Source of the DNA: Candidatus Zixiibacteriota bacterium
Lineage (GTDB): Bacteria > Zixibacteria > MSB-5A5 > WJJR01
DNA: 40,786 bases
Reading direction: 5' to 3'
NCBI GenBank assembly: GCA_036397555.1
Contig: DASWIS010000002.1
Span: 1 to 40,786 of the forward strand
In this document: piece by piece, positions 25,075 to 34,363 of the stretch
Layout: each line of letters opens with the position of its first letter
Position numbering within the stretch: the first letter of the stretch is position 1
Position numbers and translations under genes: made by a program
The notes under the pieces: model-generated
The model's input: only the letters and a program-made list of their open reading frames with translations
Databases searched by the model: none
Told to the model about the DNA's origin: nothing

Positions 25075-25572
25075 ATGGCACAAGATTATTCATTCGATGT
25101 TGTCTCAAAGATCGACATGGAAGAAGTGCTCAATGCCGTTAATCAGGCAACGCGCGAGATGAGCCAGCGGTTTGACTTTAAGGGGAGCAAGAGCAGCATC
25201 GCGCTCAATCGCAAAGAACGCGAGATCACGGTCGTCGGCGATGACGATATGAGGCGCCGAAACGTGCTGGAGATTCTGCTCGGACGGCTCGCCAAGCGCG
25301 AGGTACCATTGAAGGGATTGGTCTATGGCGACATCGAGGCGACCTTCTCGGGGACCGTGACGCAAAGGATCAAAGTTCAATCCGGCCTGAGTACCGAGCA
25401 GTGCAAAGAGATCGTCAAGATCATCAAAGAGTTAAAGCTGAAAGTGAAGACGTCGATTCAGGATGCGCAGGTACGGGTGGCCGGTTCAAAGAAGGATGAC
25501 TTGCAATCGGTGATCGAGGCGTTGCGCGGCGCGGACTTGTCATTCCATCTGAGCTTCGACAATTATCGGTGA
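25075..25572 (+). CDS. yajQ: YajQ family nucleotide-binding protein
   Basis: 165 residues from ATG 25075, with GGAGGG 10 nt upstream; an in-frame TTG at 25069 is an alternative. The sequence is a textbook YajQ: YSFDVVSKIDMEEVLNAVNQ, then RFDFKGSKSSIALNRKE, DDDMRRRNVLEILLGRLAKR and a second half with IKVQSGLSTEQCKEIVKIIK and VRVAGSKKDDLQSVI. Family knowledge: YajQ has two ferredoxin-like domains; members bind RNA or nucleotides, and one in Xanthomonas binds cyclic di-GMP. The length is normal and no residues are missing. It follows the dienelactone hydrolase and is convergent with the GH25 gene. Confidence 0.97.
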   Translation: MAQDYSFDVVSKIDMEEVLNAVNQATREMSQRFDFKGSKSSIALNRKEREITVVGDDDMRRRNVLEILLGRLAKREVPLKGLVYGDIEATFSGTVTQRIKVQSGLSTEQCKEIVKIIKELKLKVKTSIQDAQVRVAGSKKDDLQSVIEALRGADLSFHLSFDNYR

Positions 25573-25614
25573 CCGAGCCGCCTGCCCGCGTCCGTCGTTT
25601 GGCCCGTGGTCTCC

Positions 25615-26391
25615 CTACAAATCCCGACCCGACGGCGGCACAATCAACTCCGAGAATCGGATCGCTTCATGGTTGAGTCGTGTGATGTCGGCCCCCTTTT
25701 CGACTCCCGGCACGGACGTGTCACCGACGCATTGCCACAGATGCCAGGTTGACCATCCGCTCGGAACTTTCGGCTCATCGACTTCATACTCGGCGATCCA
25801 CAGCGGGTAATCGCCGAATTCCGGACCAAGATGTTCGTTCCAAAACTTGGGGCTGGTGTAGATGATCGGTTTGACTCCGTAGTGACTCTCCACGACATCG
25901 AGCCACCGTTTCAGCCGTGCCTTCAGTCCCGGCTGCGTATGGTGGCCGATCAATTCGATATCCACCACCGGAGCCAAATCTCCGGGCTCTAACTCGACCA
26001 CGCCGATAAACAATTGCGCCTGCGTATCGGGATCGTCTTCGGTCACATAGAAGTGATACGCGCCACGCGCCATCCCGGCGGACTTCACCTCTGACCAGTG
26101 GGAGCCAAACGACGGATCACGCAGATCATCGCCCTCGGTTGCTTTCAGGAACGCGAACGTGAATTCCTGAGCGGCGACGGCGGTCCAATCGACCGATCCG
26201 CTGTGGAACGACACGTCAATGCCCTTGTGCAGCCGCTGGTCGATCGACAACTGAGTTCCCGGGCCCTCAGTCTCAGGACTCTTGGCGTTCTTGTATACGC
26301 CTTCGCGTTCAAAAGCGAAATAGAACCCGAGTGTCACGAGCACTGCCACGGGGGCTATCGCGAGATACGGCAGACGTGATGGCATCGGCAT
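25615..26391 (-). CDS. Membrane-anchored GH25 lysozyme-like muramidase
   Basis: 258 residues from ATG 26391, selected because GGGAGA lies about 4 nt upstream. An N-terminal membrane helix (YLAIAPVAVLVTLGFYFAF) is uncleaved in appearance, so the enzyme is probably anchored. The catalytic domain starts with GIDVSFHSGSVDW and FAFLKATEG. Acidic residues Asp and Glu in LAPVVDIE (about residues 144 and 146 of this start) are the classic DxE of GH25, and the domain closes with YPLWIAEYEV and WHLWQC. Family knowledge: GH25 hydrolyses the beta-1,4 link between MurNAc and GlcNAc. Used either for wall remodelling or against competitors; context does not decide. Confidence 0.93.
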   Translation of the reverse strand: MPMPSRLPYLAIAPVAVLVTLGFYFAFEREGVYKNAKSPETEGPGTQLSIDQRLHKGIDVSFHSGSVDWTAVAAQEFTFAFLKATEGDDLRDPSFGSHWSEVKSAGMARGAYHFYVTEDDPDTQAQLFIGVVELEPGDLAPVVDIELIGHHTQPGLKARLKRWLDVVESHYGVKPIIYTSPKFWNEHLGPEFGDYPLWIAEYEVDEPKVPSGWSTWHLWQCVGDTSVPGVEKGADITRLNHEAIRFSELIVPPSGRDL

Positions 26392-26471
26392 GTTGTCTCC
26401 CATTGACCTGTGGTCAGGGTTACTCCAATTGGTCTATCGACCGAGTGCCGGTGTCAATTAAATCATGCCAA

Positions 26472-27767
26472 CTAGCGCCCGAGAGCTTCGGCTGCGCCGC
26501 GACCCGCCAGGAATCCGGTCGACCATGCCCACTGGAAGTTGAAGCCGCCGATTCGCCCGTCGACGTCGAGTATCTCTCCGCACAGATGCAGGCCGCGCAT
26601 CTTGCGCGATTCCATGGTCCGCCATTCGATTTCGCGCAAGTCGACGCCCCCGGCCGTCGCCTCGGCGTGGGAATAGCCGCGGGTATCGACCACATCCAGC
26701 TCCAGCTCCACAAGTTGGAGGGCGAGCTGGCGTCGTGTCTGTGACGGCAACTGCGAGAGCGTGGACTGCTCGTTGAATTCGGCGACGATCGCCTGCGCGA
26801 TGCGATCCGGCAGCAACTCCGATAGTGCAGTTTCGACGGACCGTCGGGGATGAGCTCGTGCCTGTTTGAGCAGCCATTGATCGGCTTGCTCGATGGTCGC
26901 CAGTGTGGGGACTCCGAAGACCACGCGCAGTGATGTGTGCCGGTCAGCCATTCGTGCCCGCAGCCAGTGGCGAGAGAGATTCATCGCGACCGGCCCGGAG
27001 ACTCCAAAGTGCGTGAAGACCAATGAACCGGTCAATTCAATGATCGGCTGGGTGCGGCGACCACGGCACAACCGCAGTCGGGCGTCCATTGTAATCCCGC
27101 GAAACTCGGAGAATCGTCCTCCGACACTCGCCCCGGATCGCAAAACCAGCGGCGTGAGGGCCGGCGTTGTCGGAATGATCGTGTGTCCGAGGCGCTGCAT
27201 GATCGAAAGCCCGGCGCCGTCGCTGCCCGACTTCGGCAGCGACAGCCCGCCGGTCGCGACGATGACGCGACGCGCGCGGCACATCGACGTTTGCCCAGCG
27301 ATCGATTTGCATTGCACGAGAAAACCGTCGCCGTCGAGCCGCACATCCGTCACGCGCTCCCCGGATGTCAGATCGACGCCGGCCGGCGCTACCTGTGCCA
27401 GCAACGCCGACAACACGGTCTGCGCCTGGTCGGATGTCGGGAAGTATTTGCCGGTGGACTCCAGCTTGAGCGGGACGCCCATACGATGAAACCACGCCAC
27501 CGTGTCTTCGTTGCTGAATGCTTGAAGCACTTTGGCGATCGTGTGACGCGAGCCGCCCCAGAAGTCGTCGGCGGTGACGACATCGTTGGTGACATTGCAG
27601 CGGCCGCCGCCGCTGACTAAGATCTTGGCACCCGGTCTGCGCGCGCTTTCGATCAGAATGATGCGTGCATCCGGCTTGCGCGCGCGTGCGCCCGCAAAGA
27701 CGGCGGCTGCCAACCCTGCGGCACCCGCGCCGATGATCGCGATATCGCATGATTCCCGGCGCATCAC
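26472..27767 (-). CDS. HI0933/BaiN-family FAD-dependent oxidoreductase
   Basis: 431 residues from GTG 27767; ATG 27764 is equivalent. The FAD site IAIIGAGAAGLAAAVFAGARA is at residues ~9-29, followed by PGAKILVSGGGRCNVTND (about 48-65), a hallmark of this family. Further blocks are LESTGKYFPTSDQAQTVL, RVIVATGGLSLPKSGSDGAG, FTHFGVSGPVAMNLSR and the final AEATAGGVDLREI plus GLHLCGEILDVDGRIGGFNF. Family knowledge: these proteins (YhiN, HI0933, BaiN) are flavoproteins of largely unknown role; BaiN takes part in bile acid dehydroxylation in clostridia. No substrate can be inferred here. It lies downstream of the metal-efflux and HExxH genes on the same strand. Confidence 0.93.
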   Translation of the reverse strand: MMRRESCDIAIIGAGAAGLAAAVFAGARARKPDARIILIESARRPGAKILVSGGGRCNVTNDVVTADDFWGGSRHTIAKVLQAFSNEDTVAWFHRMGVPLKLESTGKYFPTSDQAQTVLSALLAQVAPAGVDLTSGERVTDVRLDGDGFLVQCKSIAGQTSMCRARRVIVATGGLSLPKSGSDGAGLSIMQRLGHTIIPTTPALTPLVLRSGASVGGRFSEFRGITMDARLRLCRGRRTQPIIELTGSLVFTHFGVSGPVAMNLSRHWLRARMADRHTSLRVVFGVPTLATIEQADQWLLKQARAHPRRSVETALSELLPDRIAQAIVAEFNEQSTLSQLPSQTRRQLALQLVELELDVVDTRGYSHAEATAGGVDLREIEWRTMESRKMRGLHLCGEILDVDGRIGGFNFQWAWSTGFLAGRGAAEALGR

Positions 27768-27848
27768 GGCGACTACAATGCGATGTTCGAGTGTCCGGCG
27801 AAACAGCGATGATGCGGGGCTTCCGCCATGCGGGAGGGTGACATTGGA

Positions 27849-29429
27849 TCAGTGCGGACGCTGAATCATGCGGCACGGCTCTGCCGCAATGTTTATGGAA
27901 ACCACCGTCTTGTCGAGCCCGAAACGTACCGTGTGTTCGTCGGGATCCCAAATACGTTTGCCAAACGAGAATCCGGCGGCAAACTTGGACAGCAGCATGT
28001 CGGTTCGATAGTCATACAATCCGACTTCCTGATCGTCAAATACGATGCCCAACACTTCACCGCCGTACGGCACATCGCGATGTTGCCGCTCGAAGAGTGC
28101 GCTGCGATATCCATCGTAACCGTCCCCGGCGGTCGACCCAACGAGAAACGTACCATCGGGCGTTCCTGTATCGGACCGAATCTCAAATACGAACATCGAG
28201 TCGTCTTCGGAAACCGTTCCGGTCATTCCGCCCGCCCGACTTTCATGAATTATTTTCGCAGCGATCGGTTCATTGCACGGGTGCAATCCGCTCCCGCGTA
28301 CAAGTTCGCGCGTGGCCGTGCACGGGATCGACGCAGATGACATGTCGATCCCGTCGTGTGTGCTGATTCGGCGTTTGATTTCAAACGGCGGCAGGGCGCG
28401 CAATGCCGCTTTCGGACCGGACAAATCACGATACAAGTCAAGTGACCGCTCCGGGCCGAGTGAGTCCATCAGACACCGTACAAGCAATCCGCTGAGGGCG
28501 TACGACAAGTCCGAAGTGCCTTCCCCCTCGTGAAAACCATCGTACGAGAGAATCTCATCAATGCTGATCAATCCCGATTCCAGGAGAAACGCCCCGACCT
28601 GAAGTACGACCTCGGGCGCTTTCTCCCATCGCCCGCCCAGGGCGACCGCCAATCCCTCCTGCATCCATGGCAGCGTGTACAACGGGACGCTTTCCAGCAC
28701 GAAATTGACGAGAACGTGAACCAACTCGTGAGTGTGGCACAGGTGCTTGGTGACGATCGCATCGAGCGGGAGATCGGTCAGCCCGGAAATGTCATATCCG
28801 GTCATACGCAGCATTCCCTCACGGTCGGTCAGCACGTACTCGATCTTCTCCCGTTCGAGTATTCGCCGACGTGCGTCGGCGGCGCCGAAGTACGTCAGGA
28901 CGGAGTCGACAAATCGGTCCATCCGGTCCAGGGCGTAGCCGTTGATGCGGGTGGTGTCGCGGCACCGGATCCGAAGGTAGCGCGTGTCACGCACATGCCA
29001 ATCGCCGGTCTCCGTGAACAACACCGGCGCCAGCCGACGCGGACCGTCGGAATCGACCACACCGTAGGCAGCACTCATCGACTGACCGGCAAATGAGACG
29101 ATCAATCGCAGGACATTCCGCCCCGAATCTTCCGGATGCTGCTGCACTGAAACCGTCACCGCACCGGATCGTATGCTGTCGAGATGCAGAAAAAGCGGTG
29201 AAGAACAGTCGAACTTGAGTGGGACTTCCTCAAGCCGAATTCCGAGCCGCCGCGATCGCGCCACGGCATCCGGATGCCAGAGACGCTCTGCATTGTCCCA
29301 ATCGCCCGCGATGACAGCATCGACATACGCCCGCAGAAGGAGTGTGTCGGTGTCGGAGGACGCCGCATCGACAACACCCGCCGACAACGCCATCGTAACC
29401 GCAGTGAGCAAACATCGGAGTGCCCGCAT
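27849..29429 (-). CDS. Secreted HExxH metallopeptidase-like protein
   Basis: 526 residues with a signal peptide (LRCLLTAVTMALSAGVVDAA). Zinc ligands are visible: His234-Glu235-Leu-Val-His238 in CHTHELVHVLV and, 20 residues on, Glu258 in WMQEGLAVALGG, the gluzincin arrangement seen in peptidase-MA-like proteins. Before this lie ~200 residues with no family I recognise, and after it a helical segment (LSYALSGLLVRCLMDSLGPE) and a beta-rich C-terminal domain. Likely a periplasmic or surface zinc peptidase, or a protein that has kept only the fold; substrate unknown. The gene starts 17 nt after the RND pump stop on the same strand, suggesting co-transcription with the efflux operon. Confidence 0.75.
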   Translation of the reverse strand: MRALRCLLTAVTMALSAGVVDAASSDTDTLLLRAYVDAVIAGDWDNAERLWHPDAVARSRRLGIRLEEVPLKFDCSSPLFLHLDSIRSGAVTVSVQQHPEDSGRNVLRLIVSFAGQSMSAAYGVVDSDGPRRLAPVLFTETGDWHVRDTRYLRIRCRDTTRINGYALDRMDRFVDSVLTYFGAADARRRILEREKIEYVLTDREGMLRMTGYDISGLTDLPLDAIVTKHLCHTHELVHVLVNFVLESVPLYTLPWMQEGLAVALGGRWEKAPEVVLQVGAFLLESGLISIDEILSYDGFHEGEGTSDLSYALSGLLVRCLMDSLGPERSLDLYRDLSGPKAALRALPPFEIKRRISTHDGIDMSSASIPCTATRELVRGSGLHPCNEPIAAKIIHESRAGGMTGTVSEDDSMFVFEIRSDTGTPDGTFLVGSTAGDGYDGYRSALFERQHRDVPYGGEVLGIVFDDQEVGLYDYRTDMLLSKFAAGFSFGKRIWDPDEHTVRFGLDKTVVSINIAAEPCRMIQRPH

Positions 29430-29446
29430 CAGACTATCCGAAGACG

Positions 29447-32400
29447 TTATACACCGTCGACTCGGACACTTTCACTGATTGGCTGACGTTTCGCCCCAAA
29501 CAGCGCGTACAATGCCGGAAGAACGAACAACGTCAGCGCCGTCGAGGTCAGGATCCCGCCAATGACGACCGTGGCCAGCGGGCGCTGGACCTCAGCGCCG
29601 ACGCTATGCGACAGCGCCATCGGGATGAAGCCGAAGGATGCGACCAACGCCGTCATCAGCACCGGCCGCAGTCGCCCGATGGCGCTGTCGCGCACGGCAT
29701 CGGTCAGCATCAGCCCGTCGGTCAGGTGCCCTTTGATCGATGACACCAGCACCAAACCATTGAGCACCGCGATGCCGGAGAGCGCGATAAACCCGACGCC
29801 GGCTGAGATCGAAAACGGCATCCCGCGCACAAAGAGCGAGCACACGCCCCCAAAGACCGCCAATGGCACCCCCGTGAAGATGAGGATGGCGTCGCGGAAC
29901 GAACGGTATGTCCAGTACAGCAGCGCGAAGATGAGCGTCAGCGCCAACGGCACCACTATGGCCAGCCGCGTACGGGCCCGCTGCAGATTCTCGAACTGCC
30001 CGCCATAACGCACGAAATACCCTGGCTGAAATTCGACAGTTCCGTCGATACGTTCGCGCAATTCCTCGACAAAGGAGCCGACATCCCGGCCCCGTACATT
30101 GCACTGCACGACGATCCGGCGCTTGCTCCACTCACGCGTAATCGTCGACGGACCATTGTGGAGTTCCGGCCGCGTGATCTGGTCGAGCGTGACGATGGCG
30201 CCGGTTTCCGACCGGATCGGCAGACGGGCGATGTCCTCGGTGACACGGCGGTACGATTCCATCATGCGCACTTCGAGATCGAAGCGGCGCTGCCCTTCAT
30301 AAACTTCCCCCACATGAATCCCGCCAAAGCTCTCGACATGATCGAGCGCCTCGCGCGCCGCCAGCCCATAACGAGCCAGCTTATCACGGTCCAGGGCGAT
30401 GTCGAATTGCGGCTGCCCGGTGATTTGCTCGACTGTGACGTCGGCCGCGCCGTCGAGAGTCTGCACCAGAGCCGCAATCTCTTCGGCCTTCTGTACGAGG
30501 ACGGAGAGATCATCACCGAAGACCTTGATGCCGATATCGCCGCGAATACCGGCAATCATCTCGTTGATGCGCATTTCGATCGGCTGCGTGAACACGAGAT
30601 TCATCCCCGGCAGATCGGAGAGCTCCTGATCGATCAGTTCAACCAATTCCGCTTGCGATCGTGACCGGCGCCACTCGTTGCGCGGCTTCAGCGTGATGAA
30701 AACATCGCTGACCTCCAATCCCATCGGATCGGTGGCCAATTCCGCCGTGCCCGTGCGTGTCCACGCGTGGTCGATTTCATCGGGAAATGCATCCAGGAGG
30801 ATCTGCTCGACGCGCGTGCCGTATTCGACAGACTGCTCCAATGAGACTCCGGCCAGCCGCACCAGATTGATCGCGATCGTGCCCTCGGACAGGCGCGGAA
30901 CAAATTCAGAGCCGAGCTGGCCAAAGAGCAAGACGCCGCCCACGACGAGTATCAGCGCCATGGCGATGGCCGCGCGCGCGTGACGCAGAGTCCAATCCAG
31001 CGGGGCGCGATACGCTCGTTTAAGCCATTCGACGACGCGCGGTTCACGACGGCCGACATTATCCCGGAGAAATGTTGCGATCATCGCGGGAATGACGGAA
31101 AAGGACAACAACATCGAGCCGAAGAGCACCAGCACGACCGTGATCGCCATCGGGCGAAACAGTTTCCCCTCGATCCCCTCGAGCGTCAGGATGGGCAGAT
31201 ACACCACAATGATGATCAGTTCGCCGAAGAGCGTCGGCTTGCGAACTTCCATGATCGCGCGACGGATGATATCCAGCCGTGACGGCGACCCTGCGTGCTC
31301 CGCCAACCGCCGTATGCTGTTTTCCACCTGAATGACCGTATTGTCGACCGCGAGCCCGAAATCGATGGCCCCCAGACTCATCAGGCTGCCGGCGATCCCC
31401 AGCCGCGTCATCATGTCGAAGGCGAACAGCATCGACAGTGGGATCGCCGACGCCACAATCAGCCCGGAACGGAGGTTACCAAGAAAGATGAAGAGAATGG
31501 CGACGACCAGCAGCGCGCCAAAGAAGAGATTCTCGCGAACCGTGTGCAGCACCTGATCGACCAGGTCGGTGCGGCGGTATACTGTTCGCGCTTCGACACC
31601 CTCCGGCAGAGTCCGTTTGATCTCTTCGAGGCGTTCATCGAGACGTCGGGTTACGTCGGCTGAGTTTTCGCCGACGAGCATGAATCCCAGCCCCAGGACG
31701 ACCTCGCCCTGACCGTTGTAGGTCGTCGCACCGCGACGGATCTCGTGGCCGATCACCACCTCGCCGATGTCGTGCACGTGGATGGGCGCGCCTTCGACCG
31801 TGGCGACGACCAACTCATCGATGTCCTCGCGCGTGGAAACGATTCCGACCCCGCGCACCAGCGTCCGTTCGCCGCCGCGCACCATCTGCCCCCCGGCGAC
31901 ATTGCCGATGTTCTCCCGCAGCACGTCGATGACGTGCGTCAACGTGATGCCGTAGCGCACCAAGCGATTCGGATCGACGAGTACGTGGTACTGTCGCTGG
32001 TATCCGCCCCAGCCGTTGATCTCGGCCACGCCGGGCACCGACTGCAGTTGCGGCTTGACGATCCAGTCCTGCACCGTGCGAGCATAGGTCGGATCGGCAG
32101 ATTCGGCGATCAACACATAATGGAAGACTTCGCCCAGTCCGGTTGAGATCGGACCGAGGACCGGCGCTTCGATTCCATCGGGCAGCGTTACGCCGACCAG
32201 TCTCTCAGTTGTCTGCTGACGGGCCAGATAGAGATCGATATCGTCATCGAAGAGCAGCGTCACCTGCGCCAGGCCGAATTTCGAGATCGAGCGCACCTCC
32301 GATAGTCCCGAAAGCCCGGCCAATTCGCGTTCGATGGGATACGTGATCTGCCGCTCGATGTCCTCCGGAGTCCAGCCCGATGCCGTGACATTCACCTGCA

Positions 32401-32584
32401 CCATGACCGGCGTCGTGTCGGGAAAGGCGTCAAACGGCAGGCGTGTCAACGCGATGACGCCGACGACGACCAAGAGGGCGGCCGCGAAGAGCATCAATCC
32501 TCGGTATTGGATGGTGAAGCCAATCCATCGTCCGAGGAGTGAGTCGCTGTCGTCTGCGGGTGCCGGATGAGACGGCCCCTTCAC
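29447..32584 (-). CDS. Heavy-metal efflux RND pump (CusA/CzcA family)
   Basis: 1045 residues from GTG 32584. This start has GGAGG 7 nt upstream and overlaps the membrane-fusion protein's stop in a GTGA motif; TTG 32605 is less likely. It has the RND plan: one helix, a large periplasmic loop, six helices, then the same again. Early markers are DAFPDTTPVMVQVNV and ARQQTTERL. The transmembrane-4 motif GAIDFGLAVDNTVIQVENS, with Asp415 and Asp421 (numbered from TTG 32605), is the proton-relay signature of the heavy-metal group. Proton-driven export of Cu/Ag or Zn/Co/Cd/Ni from periplasm and cytoplasm is known for the family; the metal cannot be read from these motifs. No outer-membrane channel gene is in the window. 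Confidence 0.96.
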   Translation of the reverse strand: MKGPSHPAPADDSDSLLGRWIGFTIQYRGLMLFAAALLVVVGVIALTRLPFDAFPDTTPVMVQVNVTASGWTPEDIERQITYPIERELAGLSGLSEVRSISKFGLAQVTLLFDDDIDLYLARQQTTERLVGVTLPDGIEAPVLGPISTGLGEVFHYVLIAESADPTYARTVQDWIVKPQLQSVPGVAEINGWGGYQRQYHVLVDPNRLVRYGITLTHVIDVLRENIGNVAGGQMVRGGERTLVRGVGIVSTREDIDELVVATVEGAPIHVHDIGEVVIGHEIRRGATTYNGQGEVVLGLGFMLVGENSADVTRRLDERLEEIKRTLPEGVEARTVYRRTDLVDQVLHTVRENLFFGALLVVAILFIFLGNLRSGLIVASAIPLSMLFAFDMMTRLGIAGSLMSLGAIDFGLAVDNTVIQVENSIRRLAEHAGSPSRLDIIRRAIMEVRKPTLFGELIIIVVYLPILTLEGIEGKLFRPMAITVVLVLFGSMLLSFSVIPAMIATFLRDNVGRREPRVVEWLKRAYRAPLDWTLRHARAAIAMALILVVGGVLLFGQLGSEFVPRLSEGTIAINLVRLAGVSLEQSVEYGTRVEQILLDAFPDEIDHAWTRTGTAELATDPMGLEVSDVFITLKPRNEWRRSRSQAELVELIDQELSDLPGMNLVFTQPIEMRINEMIAGIRGDIGIKVFGDDLSVLVQKAEEIAALVQTLDGAADVTVEQITGQPQFDIALDRDKLARYGLAAREALDHVESFGGIHVGEVYEGQRRFDLEVRMMESYRRVTEDIARLPIRSETGAIVTLDQITRPELHNGPSTITREWSKRRIVVQCNVRGRDVGSFVEELRERIDGTVEFQPGYFVRYGGQFENLQRARTRLAIVVPLALTLIFALLYWTYRSFRDAILIFTGVPLAVFGGVCSLFVRGMPFSISAGVGFIALSGIAVLNGLVLVSSIKGHLTDGLMLTDAVRDSAIGRLRPVLMTALVASFGFIPMALSHSVGAEVQRPLATVVIGGILTSTALTLFVLPALYALFGAKRQPISESVRVDGV

Positions 32585-34257
32585 GATGCCGCCTCCAGTC
32601 CGCAACAGCCGGCCCCGATGCTTCCCTTCTGCAGTTCCGTCTTTAACAGGTAGCTGCCCTCCACGACAACCGACTCGCCGGGCCGCAGACCGTCAAGCAC
32701 GCGATAGTGGCCGCTTTCGCCGGTCTCCAGCCGTACTTTGCGCGGGCGAAATCGCTCGGGCGACTCCTGCACGAAGACGACATTGCAGCAGCCTTCCCAC
32801 TGCACCGCGTCATGGGGGACAAGAATCGCCGACTGCAGAGTCCCGTCGGGAAGTTGCAGCCGGCCGAACTGGTGCGCGCGAACGTGCGTCGTGGCGCGAG
32901 TCGGCTTCACCCGGACGATGCCGGTGCGGGTGTGGGGATCGAGGTACTGGGAAATCCAAATGACGGTACCGACGACCGGATCGGAATTGCCCGCGTCGGA
33001 GAGGAAGTTGACGGTTTGGCCCACCTCCACGCGTGAGAGGTCGCGATCGCGCACATCGGCTTCAACCCAGATTGCGGCGGGGTCACCGACGACTGCCATC
33101 GTCACGCCCGGCTCGATCAATGTGCCCAATGCGGCAGGTCGTTCCAGCAGCGCCCCACCGACGACTGATCGGAGCGTAAACTGCGACGAGACGGCGCCGC
33201 GTTCACGAAGCGCCAGCAGATCACTCTCGGCCAACCCGGCAAGCCGCAATTGGCTGGCCAGTTCCACGCAGTGCCCCTCGGCAGCAACTGCATCGGCCAT
33301 CGTGCGTTCGTATCCGGCCGAGTCGATCAGTCCACGCGCGAGCAATGCTTCGGCGCGTTCGCGTTCGCGGGCATGCACACGCCAGTCGCTCCATCCTTTC
33401 AGATACGCGCCCTGCAGCGATGCCATCTGCGGCGATTCGACATCCGCCAACGGCGCATCGGCATCCACAGGAGTGCCCGGCTCGACGCGCCAGCGGCGAA
33501 TAGTCACGGGAATGGTCGAGGAGATCATCGTCGTGCGCGTCTGATCAAAGACCGTCTCGGCCGGCGCCTCGAATCGATGCCCTCCCAGTCCGATCGTGAC
33601 CGGCATCGCACGAATTCCCGCGCGGTCGGCGGTTTGAATCGAGGCGAACTGAATGACCGACCCATCAGTCGGGCACAACGGCTGATTCTTCTCAAAGATC
33701 ACCGACAAACCCGGAAAGCGTGAGTCCTCAGACGTCGAGCCCGGCCCCGAAGCCGTCTGGGCCGGACCTTGACCATCAATTTGCGAGTGTTCACTTCCAC
33801 CCTGGGAATGTCCGTGGCCATCGTCTATGACGGCAGCACGAACCAATCCAGGATTGCAAAGCTCACACTGGGATTCCGGGACATCGTGCCCGGCGCACCA
33901 GTCGCCGCTCTCCTTAAACGACGCGATGAGTTCCGGGTGGCACCGTGCGCAGATGTTCGCGCTTAATCCATGCGGACAGACGGCTGATGCCGCGCGTGCG
34001 AGCCCCGGGTTGCAGAGCTCGCATTGGGACTCCGGGACATTGTGCTCAACACACCAGTCGCCGCTCTCTGTGAACCTGGGTATCAGAGCCGAATTGCACC
34101 GGGTGCACAGATCGACGTCTATGCCATGCACAGCGCAGACGGCTGTGGCCACACGTTCCGATTGTATCTGTGAGGATGGCGACCTCTGTCCGGCAAACCA
34201 GCCGATCAAGGCGCCGACTGCCAGCAGGGTGGTGTAGACAATGACATTCTTGCGCAT
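32581..34257 (-). CDS. RND membrane-fusion protein with a duplicated Cys/His N-terminal module
   Basis: 558 residues. GAGAGGA about 9 nt upstream supports ATG 34257. An N-terminal membrane segment (VIVYTTLLAVGALIGWFAG) is followed by two copies of a ~50-residue Cys/His motif (41-89 and 94-140). Each has C..HG, CxxC, FxESGDWC, then H[ND]VPESQCELCNPGL. A His-rich linker (DDGHGHSQGGSEHS) leads to the usual adaptor core: barrel-sandwich and hairpin segments (residues ~225-370), beta-barrel and membrane-proximal domain. The C-terminus contains GCCNVVF and ends IGAGCCGLE. Family knowledge: the CusB/CzcB adaptor links the pump to an outer-membrane channel and passes metal on. The Cys modules are not part of the normal adaptor and look like metal-binding additions. 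Confidence 0.92.
   Translation of the reverse strand: MRKNVIVYTTLLAVGALIGWFAGQRSPSSQIQSERVATAVCAVHGIDVDLCTRCNSALIPRFTESGDWCVEHNVPESQCELCNPGLARAASAVCPHGLSANICARCHPELIASFKESGDWCAGHDVPESQCELCNPGLVRAAVIDDGHGHSQGGSEHSQIDGQGPAQTASGPGSTSEDSRFPGLSVIFEKNQPLCPTDGSVIQFASIQTADRAGIRAMPVTIGLGGHRFEAPAETVFDQTRTTMISSTIPVTIRRWRVEPGTPVDADAPLADVESPQMASLQGAYLKGWSDWRVHARERERAEALLARGLIDSAGYERTMADAVAAEGHCVELASQLRLAGLAESDLLALRERGAVSSQFTLRSVVGGALLERPAALGTLIEPGVTMAVVGDPAAIWVEADVRDRDLSRVEVGQTVNFLSDAGNSDPVVGTVIWISQYLDPHTRTGIVRVKPTRATTHVRAHQFGRLQLPDGTLQSAILVPHDAVQWEGCCNVVFVQESPERFRPRKVRLETGESGHYRVLDGLRPGESVVVEGSYLLKTELQKGSIGAGCCGLEAAS
33840..34137 (-). repeat. Tandem Cys/His module duplication in the membrane-fusion gene
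   Basis: Two units with a period of 159 bp (53 codons) encode the repeated Cys/His motif. The DNA from about 33849 to 33910 matches 34008 to 34070 at most positions, including the shared CACCAGTCGCCGCTCTC. The duplication is thus fairly recent compared with the SBBP repeats. Confidence 0.85.
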
Positions 34258-34274
34258 CTGAAATGATCCTCTCT

Positions 34275-34290
34275 CGGACGAATTCGTCCG
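34275..34290. promoter_or_regulatory. Perfect 16-bp palindrome before the membrane-fusion gene
   Basis: CGGACGAATTCGTCCG reads the same on both strands and lies 17 bp upstream of the fusion-protein ATG, next to the ribosome binding site. With no loop, it suits a dimeric DNA-binding protein rather than an RNA hairpin. It could be an operator or an mRNA processing site. No matching copy was seen at the dyad of 34681-34703. Confidence 0.35.
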
Positions 34291-34363
34291 GAATCAAAGA
34301 ATTCATTCGCGCGGCCAAACATCGGTGGCGCGGATTGACTCTTTTTAAGAATGGGCAGCCGGG

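Noticed and set aside
32585-32605. TTG 32605 as the start of the RND pump
   Set aside because: GTG 32584 has GGAGG at 7 nt and forms the classic GTGA overlap with the upstream stop, which is stronger evidence.
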